Shown here piece after piece: positions 1 to 8,975 of a stretch of DNA of 64,000 nucleotides. Each line of letters begins with the position of its first letter. The first letter of the stretch is position 1. The stretch is taken from NCBI RefSeq assembly GCF_028747785.1, contig NZ_CP118158.1:4278001-4342000 (forward strand), written 5' to 3'. The notes beneath the pieces were generated by a model that saw only the letters and a list, made by a program, of their open reading frames with translations, ran no database searches and was not told the origin of the DNA. The position numbers and the translations under genes were made by a program. The DNA comes from Halosimplex aquaticum. GTDB lineage: Archaea > Halobacteriota > Halobacteria > Halobacteriales > Haloarculaceae.

Positions 1-26
1 GCAACAGTTTTGTCGCACAGCGACCA

Positions 27-1205
27 GTGTCAGGTGTGACGCGATCAGGGCATCGCACGGTGCTGGTGGCGCTGGGGATCGTGGCGGTCGCGCTGGGGAG
101 CGCGCTCTTTCCGCCGACCGGCCTGGGGTCCGCACCGGCGTCGGAGACCGACCTCGTCGGTCCCGACGCCTCCGCGCCGGGGAGTGGAGACGGCCCGGAG
201 CCCGGACCCGGCGAATCGACCGTTTCGGGCGACGGAGAGGCGGTCGCCGCGGGGAGCGGAGCGACGGCCGGTCCGGGGGATTCGAAGTCGGCTCCCGGAC
301 CGGCGGGCGCGACAGCCACGCCCGCATCCGGTGAGCCCGGGACGGTGACGACGGCGCCGGCGACGCCGACGCAGACGCCCACGTCGACAGCCACAGCGAC
401 GGCCTCGGGGACGATACCCGAGTCCGACGACGAGGGCGGCCTCGACTTCGTCGCCATCGTGGGCGGGCTCACCCTCTTTTTCGTGCTGACGCTCGCGCTC
501 GCGGCGGTCGGGCAGGTGGTCAAGGCGCTCCTGGGGAGCGGGGGCTCCGGTGGCGGGTCGGCGCTGTCGCTCGGTCTCCTCGGCAAGATCGGGGGGGTGT
601 TCGGGGGGTCGCCGGTCGGTATCGCGGCGCGGATCCCGCAGGTGACGATGGTCGCGCTCGTGGGCGTCTCGACCGGGACGGCGCGTGTCCTCGGCGGCGC
701 CGGGACGCTCGTGAGCGAGGCCGCCGGCGGGCTCGCGTTCGTCATCGGCGCGGGGTCGCGCTCGGTGACTTCGGGCCTGGGGAGCGGGATCGGCGGGCTG
801 TTCTCGCTCCCGAGCGCGCCGACGTTCTCCCTCTCTGGCTTGTTTTCCGGGGTGAGGAGCGGCGGGTCGAACGTCGCGACGGGCGATTCGCCGACCGCCG
901 ACGCCCGCAGCGCGACGGCGATCGAACCCGAGTCCGACGACGAGGTGCCGATCCGGACGGTCGAGGACGCCTGGGAGGCGTTCGCCGATCCGCTGCCGGT
1001 CGAGGACCCCGAGGCGCGGACGCCGGGCGAGTTCGCGCGACTGGCGGTCGAACGCGGGGACCCGACCGAGGCGGTCCGTCGGCTGACGCGCGTGTTCCGC
1101 GACGTGCGCTACGGAGGCCGACCGCCGTCGGACGACCGGACGCGCTCGGCGGTCGAGGCCGTGAGCGACATCCTCGCCGACCGGGACCGGGAGGGCGACC
1201 GATGA
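27..1205 (+). CDS. DUF4129 domain membrane protein
   Basis: A 392-residue envelope protein of unknown biochemical role. Seen: an N-terminal hydrophobic segment (about residues 12-32), a Pro/Ser/Thr/Gly-rich extracytoplasmic stretch (about 40-135), a strong membrane span (about 141-168), a glycine-rich region, and a C-terminal DUF4129-like helical domain with the hallmark R-L-T-R-V-F-R-D-V-R-Y-G-G. The start is uncertain: GTG at 27 or in-frame GTG at 36. The latter would overlap a TGA at 37-39 that ends a reading frame entering from the left, matching the overlapping style of the next three genes. DUF4129 proteins usually accompany DUF58 and MoxR ATPases; MoxR would lie outside the window. Confidence 0.8.
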   Translation: MSGVTRSGHRTVLVALGIVAVALGSALFPPTGLGSAPASETDLVGPDASAPGSGDGPEPGPGESTVSGDGEAVAAGSGATAGPGDSKSAPGPAGATATPASGEPGTVTTAPATPTQTPTSTATATASGTIPESDDEGGLDFVAIVGGLTLFFVLTLALAAVGQVVKALLGSGGSGGGSALSLGLLGKIGGVFGGSPVGIAARIPQVTMVALVGVSTGTARVLGGAGTLVSEAAGGLAFVIGAGSRSVTSGLGSGIGGLFSLPSAPTFSLSGLFSGVRSGGSNVATGDSPTADARSATAIEPESDDEVPIRTVEDAWEAFADPLPVEDPEARTPGEFARLAVERGDPTEAVRRLTRVFRDVRYGGRPPSDDRTRSAVEAVSDILADRDREGDR

Positions 1206-1882
1206 GCGACCGATCGGCCGCGAAACGGACGGGCGGCGTTCTCTGGCGGCTATTGAGCGCGTACGGCCGGAACCAGCGGACCGCTCGGATCGTCGCGGGA
1301 GCGATCGGTGTCCTCTCGCTAGTGGCGGCGGTGGCGGTCGCCGCCGGTGTCGGCGGTCAGCGCGTCGACGACGCCGTGGGCTCGCTCGCCGGACCGGCGC
1401 GGCTGTTCGTCTACCTCTCCGCGCACTTCGCGGTCGCGCTCGGCCTCTGGTCGCTGTGGGCGTCCAGGGGAGAGCGAGACGAGGAGACGCCGACGGCGCT
1501 CCCGGAACCGACGCCGACGGACGAAGCAGCCGGTCGGATCACCGGTGGGGGCGTCGACGAGACGCTGCGCAAGCTCACCGACCCGACGGATTCGGTCGGG
1601 CTACGGGGACGCCTCGACGTCGAGCGGACGATCCGACGGGTGGCGATCCACGTGCTCCGGGAGGAGACGGACCGCGAGTTCGACGATCTGTCGGCCGCGC
1701 TCGACGAGGGGACCTGGACCGACGACCCGCGGGCGGCCGCGTTCCTGGGAGACGCGGACCTTCCGGTGCGACTCCGCGTGATCGACTGGGCCAGCGGCGA
1801 CCCGTACCGGCGTCAGGTCGACGCGACGGTGACCGAACTGGCCGCTATCGCCGACGTCGAAACGGAGGTGAAGTCGCCGTGA
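1202..1882 (+). CDS. DUF7269-like haloarchaeal membrane protein
   Basis: A 226-residue protein with two predicted membrane spans (about residues 28-50 and 62-86). A soluble C-terminal region follows, rich in acidic residues, with an E-R-T-I-R-R-V-A-I-H-V-L-R helix. The ATG overlaps the stop of the DUF4129 gene by four bases, and its own stop overlaps the GTG of the DUF58 gene, so the genes are very likely co-transcribed and translationally coupled. This family is found in halophiles between DUF4129 and DUF58 genes; I name it DUF7269 from memory of that context. No catalytic motif is visible. It probably forms part of a membrane complex with its neighbours. Confidence 0.65.
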   Translation: MSDRSAAKRTGGVLWRLLSAYGRNQRTARIVAGAIGVLSLVAAVAVAAGVGGQRVDDAVGSLAGPARLFVYLSAHFAVALGLWSLWASRGERDEETPTALPEPTPTDEAAGRITGGGVDETLRKLTDPTDSVGLRGRLDVERTIRRVAIHVLREETDREFDDLSAALDEGTWTDDPRAAAFLGDADLPVRLRVIDWASGDPYRRQVDATVTELAAIADVETEVKSP

Positions 1883-3366
1883 ACGCGGACCGGACGGCAG
1901 AGGTAGACGGGACGCGACCGGCGACGGAACGCGGACCGAGCGGGACGAGCGCGGGGAGTCGAGCGGCGACGACGGGCGGATACGTGGACGAACCGATGGT
2001 GACCCAGACGACGACCGCGTCGGAGTCGACGAGCGTCGACAGCGAGGGCCGGTGGGTCGTCGGGATCGTGCTCGCGCTGGCCGCGGGGAGCGCCGGCGTC
2101 GTGCTCTCGAACACCGGCGCGTTCCTCGCGGGGATCGTCGGCCTGGTCTACGCCGGGTACGTCTCGCTCGCGGGGCCGCCGACGGCTCCGCTGGTGGTCG
2201 AGCGGACCGTCGCGCCGGCGGCGCCGAAGCCCGGCGACCGAGCGACGGTGACGGTGCGAGCGGAGAACGTCGGCTCGGCGCCGCTCGCGGACCTCCGCGT
2301 CGCCGACGACCCGCCCGCGGACCTGGAAGTGGTCGACGGAGAGACGCGGGCCGCGGGCACGGTCGAACCGGGTGCGGCCCTGGAGTTCAGCTACGACCTG
2401 CGGATCCCCCGGGGGAAACACGCCTTCGGCGACGTGGTTGCGGTCGCGCGCGGTGCGAGCGGCGTCGGCGTCCGGCGGACGGTCTACGACGCCGGGGCGA
2501 CCCTGGTCTGTCACGCGCCGGTCGAGTCGCTGGCGCTGGCGGGGCAGACGGGCATCGGGTCGGGTCGCGTCCAGACGGACAGCGGCGGCGAGGGCGTCGA
2601 GTTCTACGCGACGCGGGAGTACGCGCCCGGCGACCCGGCGAGCCGCGTCGACTGGAACCGCTACGCGTCGACCGGCGAACTCACGACGGTCACCTACCGC
2701 GAGTCGAACGCGGCGACGGTCGTCTTCGTCGTCGACGGGCGCTTCGACCACCGGCGCGCGGTCGGCGAACCGACCGCCCGAGAGCTGTGTTGCTACGCGA
2801 CGGTCCGGATGGCCGACGCCGTTCTCGACGACCAGAACCTCGTCGGCGCGTCGGTGTGTTACTACCGCTCGTCGAACGCCATCGGGTCGCTCGGCTCGGT
2901 CGGTCCGGGCCGCGGGCCGGAACAGACGCTTCGGATCCGCGCGCTCCTGCGGGAGAAACTCGGCGTCGACGTCGACGACCTGCACGTCTCGGCCGACCGC
3001 GAAGCCGAGTCCGGAGACGGGGACGCGGCGAGCGACCGGTCCGGCGGGTCGGGCGACATCGTCAGACGGAACCACGAGTTGCTCGATGACGTCCCCGCCG
3101 GCGCCCAGGTCGTGTTTGCCACGCCGCTGCTGGACGACGTCGCGGTCCGGACGATCGACGAACTGGTCGCCCGCGGCCACGTGACGACGGTCGTCAGCCC
3201 GGACGTGACCGACGGCTCGACTCGCGGCGGGACGGTCGAACGGGTCACGCGGTCCGGACGGCTGGCGACGGTCGCCGGGACGAAGCGGGTCCGGGTCGTC
3301 GACTGGTCGCCGGACGAGCCGCTGCAAGCGGCGGTCGACCGCGCCGGTGCGAGGTGGGACGCGTGA
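1879..3366 (+). CDS. DUF58 domain-containing protein
   Basis: A 495-residue protein starting at GTG 1879, which overlaps the previous stop (GTGA). A poorly conserved polar lead is followed by two close membrane spans (about residues 56-95). Next comes a beta-rich CARDB/DUF11-like domain (R-A-E-N-V-G-S-A-P-L) and then DUF58. The DUF58 signature is clear: E-F-Y-A-T-R-E-Y-A-P-G-D followed by R-V-D-W-N-R-Y-A. The C-terminal half resembles a vWA-like fold (V-V-F-V-V-D-G-R-F-D). DUF58 proteins are thought to work with MoxR AAA+ ATPases in envelope maturation or stress; the exact role here is inferred from that association. Confidence 0.85.
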   Translation: MNADRTAEVDGTRPATERGPSGTSAGSRAATTGGYVDEPMVTQTTTASESTSVDSEGRWVVGIVLALAAGSAGVVLSNTGAFLAGIVGLVYAGYVSLAGPPTAPLVVERTVAPAAPKPGDRATVTVRAENVGSAPLADLRVADDPPADLEVVDGETRAAGTVEPGAALEFSYDLRIPRGKHAFGDVVAVARGASGVGVRRTVYDAGATLVCHAPVESLALAGQTGIGSGRVQTDSGGEGVEFYATREYAPGDPASRVDWNRYASTGELTTVTYRESNAATVVFVVDGRFDHRRAVGEPTARELCCYATVRMADAVLDDQNLVGASVCYYRSSNAIGSLGSVGPGRGPEQTLRIRALLREKLGVDVDDLHVSADREAESGDGDAASDRSGGSGDIVRRNHELLDDVPAGAQVVFATPLLDDVAVRTIDELVARGHVTTVVSPDVTDGSTRGGTVERVTRSGRLATVAGTKRVRVVDWSPDEPLQAAVDRAGARWDA

Positions 3367-4829
3367 CCGCTCCCGTCGATCGCGACCGGAGCGGCGTCGT
3401 CTCCGTGCGGACGGCGCTCGTCGTCGCGCTCGGGTTCGCCGCGCTGGTCGCGGTCGGGCTGGACGGGGCGTGGCCGGCCGCGCTCGGCGTCGCGGGCGCC
3501 CCGGCAGTGGGCTGGGGTAGCGCCGCGGTCGCCAGCGAGCGGAAGCGCCGGGTGGCCGCGGGTAGCGTGGCGCTGACGCTCGGGAGCGTCGTGCTGATCG
3601 CCGGCATCGCGCTGGCGGCCCGGGCGGAGGCGGCCGCGTACTCGGTCGTCCTCGTCGGGGCGGCCGTCGTCGCGGTCGCCAGCCAGGACGGCTTCGCCAA
3701 CGACGTCGTCTCAGAGCTGTACCGCACGGTCTCCGAGTCGGGGTTCGTGGCCGTGGTCGGGTGTATCGCATTCGCGCTCGCGGCGTTCCTGTTCGGGACA
3801 GGACTCGTCGCCATCCTCCTCCGCGAACTGTTCGCGCTGTCGACGCACTCGCCGATGGTCGCGCTGTGGTGGCTTCAGGTAGGCGTCGTCTGCGTGGGGC
3901 TGCTCGCCGAGCGAGCGGCGCGGGTCGTCGACCGCTGGACGCCCGGCGAGGCCGCGATGGGCGACGGACTCGCCGCCCAGTTCAGGCTCCGACTCACCGA
4001 CGTCCCGCTGTGGTACGTCGCGGCGCTGATCGGGCAGTTCGTCCTCGCGACGGTCGCGCCGAACGCGCTCGACCCTTTCCTGACCGCGCGCCCGGCCGTC
4101 GCCCGGGCGACGGACGCAGTACTGCTCTCGGGCGTCACGCAGGTCGCCCTCGCAGGTGTCGCCGCCGTACTCGCGGCCGTCGCGCTGCTCTCGCCGCTCC
4201 AGCGCGGGGTCGTCCTCTGGACCGGGACCTCGCCGGGGAACACGCTCTCGTTCGCCGCCGGCGGACTCGTTGCGGTCGCCGGCGCGTTCGGCGTCGGTCT
4301 CCTCACCGCGTACGGCGTCGCCTTCGACTGGCTCGCGGTGTGGGGGTCTACCGGGTCACCGGGCGCGGCCTTCGGGCCGGCCCTCCAGGCGCTGGCCGGC
4401 GGCGTGTTCGTCTCGCTACTCGCGACGGCCGCGCTGATCCTCGGCGTCAACGTCCTCGTCGACACCGCGAACCTGACGGGAGGCGGGTTCGCCGTCGGCG
4501 CGAGCGCGCTGTTCGCCGGCACCGTGCTGCTGGCGGACGGGCTGCCGGCCGTCGCCGTGATCGGCGGCGCGGCGGTCGCCCTGCTCGTGTGGGACCTGGG
4601 CGTCCACGCGGTCGGGCTCCGGCGCGACCTGGGCGGGATCAGCCCGCCGACGCGGACCGAAGTCGTCCACGCGACGGCCGCGGCCGGTGCGCTGCTCGGC
4701 GGCGTCGTCGTCGCGACGGCGGTCGGCTACCTGGCCGTCCCGCTCCGGATCCCCGACGACCGCGCTATCGTCGCCCTCGCGCTCGTCCTCTGCTCGTTCG
4801 TGACCCTCGCGTTCGCGGTGCGTCGCTGA
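3363..4829 (+). CDS. Polytopic membrane protein (DUF7519-like)
   Basis: A 488-residue, almost wholly hydrophobic protein with about 11-13 predicted membrane spans. I choose GTG 3363 because it overlaps the DUF58 stop in the same GTGA arrangement as the gene before; GTG 3354 is the alternative. No recognisable active-site motif. Its place at the end of the DUF4129/DUF7269/DUF58 set, with overlapping junctions, says it belongs to the same membrane module. The family name DUF7519 is from memory of this halophile context. About 300 bases without a supported gene follow before coaBC. Confidence 0.65.
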   Translation: MTAPVDRDRSGVVSVRTALVVALGFAALVAVGLDGAWPAALGVAGAPAVGWGSAAVASERKRRVAAGSVALTLGSVVLIAGIALAARAEAAAYSVVLVGAAVVAVASQDGFANDVVSELYRTVSESGFVAVVGCIAFALAAFLFGTGLVAILLRELFALSTHSPMVALWWLQVGVVCVGLLAERAARVVDRWTPGEAAMGDGLAAQFRLRLTDVPLWYVAALIGQFVLATVAPNALDPFLTARPAVARATDAVLLSGVTQVALAGVAAVLAAVALLSPLQRGVVLWTGTSPGNTLSFAAGGLVAVAGAFGVGLLTAYGVAFDWLAVWGSTGSPGAAFGPALQALAGGVFVSLLATAALILGVNVLVDTANLTGGGFAVGASALFAGTVLLADGLPAVAVIGGAAVALLVWDLGVHAVGLRRDLGGISPPTRTEVVHATAAAGALLGGVVVATAVGYLAVPLRIPDDRAIVALALVLCSFVTLAFAVRR

Positions 4830-5095
4830 CGGCCCGCGGAGTCGGGCGGCCAGAGGCGGTCTCGGAGGCCGTGAAACCGCACGACGGCTCCGACGATCGC
4901 CCGACGGCGGGGCTCCAGGCCGCCCGTGAACGAACGGAACACTCATTAGTCCGGTCCCGACCAGTATCGAACGGGTGTCAGAGGCATCCCCTATCGAATC
5001 GGGCACCCATCTCCCCCCTCTCGGTCCCCGTTTCTCTCGCGAACGGCGCTCGCGGAGCGTCGCGTCGGACGACGACGCCCGCGCGCGAGCCGCCT

Positions 5096-5103
5096 CTTAT
5101 AAG
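5096..5103 (+). promoter_or_regulatory. TATA-like box of coaBC
   Basis: CTTATAAG centred about 29 bases before ATG 5129. This is the spacing of a leaderless haloarchaeal promoter, and it is the main reason to place the coaBC start at 5129 rather than further upstream. Confidence 0.6.
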
Positions 5104-5128
5104 TCGTCCCGGGGCCAAGGTGCGGGCG

Positions 5129-6283
5129 ATGCTGGACGGCGTCAACGTCGCGCTCGGTGTCACCGGGTCGATCGCGGCCGTGAAGACGGTGGAACTCGCC
5201 CACGAACTGCGCCGCCGGGGCGCTAGCGTCAGGGCCGTCACGACGAGCGCCGCGGAGGGGATCGTCCACCCCTGGGCGCTTGAGTTCGCCACTGACGAAC
5301 CCGTGGTCACCGAGATCACCGGCGCCGTCGAACACGTCGAACTCTGCGGGCGCGAGGGGTGGGCCGACGTGTTCCTGATCGCGCCCGCGACGGCCAACAC
5401 CGTCGGGAAGATCGCCGCCGCCGTGGACGACACGCCGGTCACTACCTGCGCGACGACGGCGCTCGGCGCGGGCGTCCCCGTCGTCGTCGCGCCGGCGATG
5501 CACGAACCGATGTACGACCACCCCGGCGTGCTGGACGCGATCGAGCGCGTCGAGTCCTGGGGCGTCTCGTTCGTCGATCCGCGCGTCGAGGAGGGGAAGG
5601 CGAAGATCGCGACCGAGGACGCCATCGCGCTGGCCACCGCGCGCGAGGCGACGCCGGACACCCTCGCCGACCGGCACGTCGTCGTCACCAGCGGCGCGAC
5701 GACCGAGTCGATCGACCCGATCCGGACGCTCTCGAACCGCGCCTCGGGCAAGACCGGCCGCGCCGTCGCCCGAGCCTGCTACGTCCGCGGCGCCGACGTG
5801 ACGCTCGTCCACGACGGCGAGGACGTCCCCTACGCGACCGTCGAGTCCGTCGAGTCGGCGGCGGAGATGCGCGAGGCGACGCTCGACGCCGCCGAGGGGG
5901 CCGACGCGCTCGTCTCGGCGGCGGCCATCTCCGACTACACCGTCGAACGCCGGCCGTCGAAGATCCGCTCCGGGCAGGAGTCGCTGACGCTCGAACTCGA
6001 ACCGACGCCGAAACTCGTCGACGCCGTCCGCGAGGCCCGTCCCGACCTCCCCATCGTCGGGTTCAAGGCCGAGACAGACGGCGAGGACGAGGACGTCGTC
6101 GCGGCCGCCCGGGACCTGCTGGAACGGGCCGGGATGGCCTTCGTCGTCGGCAACGACGCGAGCGTGATGGCCGCCGACCGGACGCGCGCGCTGCTCGTTC
6201 GCGCCGACGCGGTGAGCGAGTTCGAGGGGGAGAAGTCGGACCTGGGCGCGCGCATCGCCGACGAACTGGCCGCCGAACTCTGA
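5129..6283 (+). CDS. coaBC: Bifunctional phosphopantothenoylcysteine decarboxylase / phosphopantothenate-cysteine ligase
   Basis: A 384-residue CoaBC (Dfp) enzyme of coenzyme A synthesis: it joins cysteine to phosphopantothenate and decarboxylates the product to phosphopantetheine. The N-terminal flavoprotein domain shows G-V-T-G-S-I-A-A-V-K (about residues 8-17), the A-P-A-T-A-N-T motif and the archaeal P-A-M-H-E-P-M segment (bacteria have PAMN). The ligase half starts about residue 175 with V-T-S-G-A-T-T-E and N-R-A-S-G-K-T-G. Length is normal. It is transcribed alone, from a TATA-like box at 5096-5103. The hydrophobic gene upstream and the broken GT87 gene downstream are unrelated. Confidence 0.93.
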   Translation: MLDGVNVALGVTGSIAAVKTVELAHELRRRGASVRAVTTSAAEGIVHPWALEFATDEPVVTEITGAVEHVELCGREGWADVFLIAPATANTVGKIAAAVDDTPVTTCATTALGAGVPVVVAPAMHEPMYDHPGVLDAIERVESWGVSFVDPRVEEGKAKIATEDAIALATAREATPDTLADRHVVVTSGATTESIDPIRTLSNRASGKTGRAVARACYVRGADVTLVHDGEDVPYATVESVESAAEMREATLDAAEGADALVSAAAISDYTVERRPSKIRSGQESLTLELEPTPKLVDAVREARPDLPIVGFKAETDGEDEDVVAAARDLLERAGMAFVVGNDASVMAADRTRALLVRADAVSEFEGEKSDLGARIADELAAEL

Positions 6284-6299
6284 GCGTCGCTCGCCGGTA

Positions 6300-7621
6300 T
6301 CACCCGTCGCTCTCGCTCGCCTGGCTTCTCGACCCGTCGAACTCCGCCAGCAGGTCCATCGAGAGATCCGTCGAGTAGACGACCTGATGCGCCGCGAGTC
6401 CGAACAGCACGGCGTTCCCCCAGAGACCGGGCTGGAGCAGGAGGTAGACGGGACGGAGCGCCTCGAAGGCGGGGACCGCCGCGGGGAGGTTGTGGACCAC
6501 GAACTTCAGGCCGTAAGAGTGCAGGTGGACGAGCAGGAGGCCGACCAGCACGAGTTCCGGGGAGCCGTCGCGTTCGAGTTCGACCGCGAGCAGGACGACC
6601 GCGACGGGCAGGAGCGCGACGAAGTAGTAGGCGTACGTCTGGGGGGTGAAAAGCGGGACGGCCGCGACACCCATCGCGAAGACGCTCCGGCGGGCGCGCG
6701 GCGGCGCGAGCACGGAGAGACCGGCGACGCCCAGGCAGACGAGCGCGCGGACCGCTTGCGCGCCGGGCAGCCACGCGAGCGGTTTGAAGTACGGCGGGAG
6801 CCAGAGCGTCGGCGACCGCGCGTCGTCGCTCCCCTGTTCGACCCCCCCAGCGGAGCACTTCGAGGTACGTCCGGTGGGAGGCGACGTCGAAGAACCGGAT
6901 CGACAGCCACGCGACGGGTACCAGCGCGAGGAGCGCCCCGGCCAGCCGCCGCCGGTCGTGCAGCAGATGTGCGCCGACCGGCGCGTACGCGAACTTGACC
7001 ACGCCGACGATCCCCGTCGCGGCGCCGCTGGCGAGCGCCCACGGCGACGAGAGGAGGGAGGGAGTCGTCGGTCCGGTCCGCCGAGCGGCGCCCGTCCCGG
7101 ATCAGCGCGGCACCGGCGAACGACAGGAGCCCGCCCATGAACAGCGCTGTCTGGCCCAGTTTCGCGGTGAGGATCACCGGCTGGAAGCCGGCGACGAGCC
7201 AGGCGAGACCGAGGCGCTCGAACCAGCGGAGATCGTAACCCTGCGCGGCGACCAGCGCCTGCAGGCCGACCCACAGGAACAGGGCGGTCGTGAGGACCCA
7301 GGCCATCGCGGCGGGGCGGAACTCCAGCAGCGCGGTGAACGGCCAGAAGAGCAGGAGGACCACCGGCGGGTAGAGGTAGGTGCCCCAGAACCCGCCCTCC
7401 TCGGTCCGGCGGTAGAGCGATTCGCCCTCGTGCCAGCGCTCGATCGCGGCGTTGTACGCGCCGAAGTCGCCGAATCGGAAGTCCGAGGCGAACTCGAAGT
7501 TCGCGCGCAGCCACCAGTCGACGAACGGGTACGACAGCAGGGAGACGAGGACGACTGCGGCGAGGAGGACGAGCACTGGCCGCTCGCGCCGGCGTGCCCA
7601 CAGTCGCCCCAGCAGTGACAT
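6300..7621 (-). pseudogene. GT87/DUF2029-type membrane glycosyltransferase, split by two frameshifts
   Basis: Three consecutive reading-frame pieces form one protein of about 440 residues. The N-terminal part (ATG 7621 to about 7060) has F-G-D-F-G-A-Y-N and the Y-L-Y-P-P-V of polyprenol-phosphate-mannose-dependent GT87 enzymes. The middle part (about 7060-6850) holds G-V-V-K-F-A-Y-A-P-V-G, and the C-terminal part (about 6850-6300) starts E-Q-G-S-D-D-A. The first break lies in a CTCC CTCC tandem (minus strand); deleting one 4-base unit restores the frame. The second lies in a G7 run (C7 at 6842-6848 on the plus strand); six bases would restore it. Either real decay, phase-variable slippage, or assembly error. 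Role if intact: sugar transfer to a lipid or glycan on the outer face. Confidence 0.75.
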
Positions 7622-7637
7622 GTCCGCCGATACTGTC

Positions 7638-7681
7638 GTTTGATATGAGTGTCTTCCGTCCGCTCAAAGAGCTCTTTGAGC
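7638..7681 (-). promoter_or_regulatory. Promoter region with a perfect 20-bp palindrome before the GT87 gene
   Basis: GCTCAAAGAGCTCTTTGAGC at 7662-7681 is identical to its reverse complement over all 20 bases. On the minus strand it lies 41 bases before the GT87 ATG (7621), just upstream of an AT-rich CATATCAAAC (7638-7647) that can serve as TATA box. That position suits a dimeric regulator. No U-run follows on either strand, so a terminator is unlikely. Confidence 0.55.
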
Positions 7682-7757
7682 TATCGGACTCGGGGAGGGC
7701 AGCGGGATCCCGACCCGTCAGGCGGGACCGAGAGCCGGTCAGTGTGTCGTCCGGCCG

Positions 7758-8525
7758 TCAGGGTTCGGCGACGACGGCCAGCCGCGTCGACTCGCGTTCG
7801 AGGGTCGACCCGTCGAGGCCGGCGTACAGCGACACGTCGGCGAAGCCGGCCTCGCGGCAGTACGCGGCCAGCTCAGCCGGCGCGTACAGCCGCACGTCGT
7901 AGACCATCTCGCCCTCGTAGTCGTAACCGCCCCCCGCCTCGGCGAACACGCGCCGGGTCGTCTCCATCCGTGCGGTCTCGGGGTCGTACTCGGAGGACTC
8001 GACGACGAGCGCGTCGTCGTCTTCGGGGATCCCGGCGGGCCGGAAGTCGGCCAACACTCCCTCGCGATTGACGAGTTCGACGACGAGGGCGCCGCCGTCA
8101 GCGGTCCGCTCGTACATCCCGCGCAGGACCGCGCGGTTCGTCTCGTCGTCGTAGTAGCCGAACGAGGTCCAGAGGTTGTACACGACGTCGTACGTTCCGT
8201 CGCGGTCTCGCAAGTCGCGCATGTCGCCGCGCTCGAACGTCGCGGCTTCCGCGACCCCGCGGTCGGCGGCCCGCTCTCGCGCGCGGTCGAGGTACGCCTC
8301 CGAGATGTCGAGCCCACGGACCGAGACGCCGCGGTCGGCGAGTTCGACGGCGTGGCGGCCGATGCCACAGGCCACGTCGAGCCCCGTCGTCGGTTCGACC
8401 CCGTGGTCGGCCAGCAGCGCGAGTAGGTCCTCGCTCTCCTCGGTCGCGTCGGCCAGTCTGTCTTCGAGGTGGCGGCGAAAGACGCCCGGATTCTCGCGGT
8501 AGACCGACTCGGTCCAGTGAGTCAT
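7758..8525 (-). CDS. Class I SAM-dependent methyltransferase
   Basis: A 255-residue methyltransferase with a Rossmann-type SAM fold. Motif I is L-D-V-A-C-G-I-G-R-H (about residues 48-57), followed by the acidic residue motif G-L-D-I-S. Motif II/III is F-E-R-G-D-M-R-D-L. The pattern fits the Methyltransf_25/11 group of small-molecule methyltransferases; nothing indicates the substrate. The start ATG 8525 gives a short lead before the fold. It is on the minus strand, 90 bases downstream of mnhG and 136 bases upstream of the GT87 gene, so it could be read through from the antiporter operon or have its own promoter. Confidence 0.85.
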   Translation of the reverse strand: MTHWTESVYRENPGVFRRHLEDRLADATEESEDLLALLADHGVEPTTGLDVACGIGRHAVELADRGVSVRGLDISEAYLDRARERAADRGVAEAATFERGDMRDLRDRDGTYDVVYNLWTSFGYYDDETNRAVLRGMYERTADGGALVVELVNREGVLADFRPAGIPEDDDALVVESSEYDPETARMETTRRVFAEAGGGYDYEGEMVYDVRLYAPAELAAYCREAGFADVSLYAGLDGSTLERESTRLAVVAEP

Positions 8526-8615
8526 ATCGGCCGATCGGAGGCCGTCGTGAAAAGCCGAGCGGCGGTTTGCGAAGGCGTGTCGCGGGCGGGGCGCGGGTCG
8601 CCGGGCGTGAGCCGA

Positions 8616-8975
8616 TCAGTCGTCGTCGGCCGCGTCCTCGTCGTGCATCGGAACGGTCGCGGGCCAGTCTGCGCTGTCGAGGAACGGGACGCCCATCTTC
8701 TGGGCGGCCCGGGAGATGACGTGCGCGCCGGTCGGCGCCGTGAAGAAGAGGAAGACGATGCCGACCAGCGAGGTCAGCGCGTCCCCCGCGGGGCCGTAAT
8801 AGACGGCGGTGGCGAGCAGGATGGACGAGGTGCCGAGCGTGGCGGCCTTGCTCGTGGCGTGCATCCGGTTGTAGACGTTCGGGAGCCGCAGGAGCCCGAC
8901 GGTCCCCACGAGGAGGAAGAAGCTCCCGACGGCGACGAGCGCGGTCACGACGACGGCCTGGACAGTCGATATCAT
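8616..8975 (-). CDS. mnhG: Na+/H+ antiporter subunit MnhG/MrpG
   Basis: A 119-residue small membrane subunit of the Mrp-type multisubunit cation/proton antiporter, with three predicted spans. The family segment L-L-R-L-P-N-V-Y-N-R-M-H-A-T-S-K is present (about residues 27-42), then L-F-F-T-A-P-T-G-A-H. A short acidic tail ends the protein. ATG 8975 overlaps the mnhF stop by four bases, so it is the last gene of the operon. Mrp complexes expel Na+ in exchange for protons and are related to the membrane arm of complex I. Confidence 0.93.
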   Translation of the reverse strand: MISTVQAVVVTALVAVGSFFLLVGTVGLLRLPNVYNRMHATSKAATLGTSSILLATAVYYGPAGDALTSLVGIVFLFFTAPTGAHVISRAAQKMGVPFLDSADWPATVPMHDEDAADDD

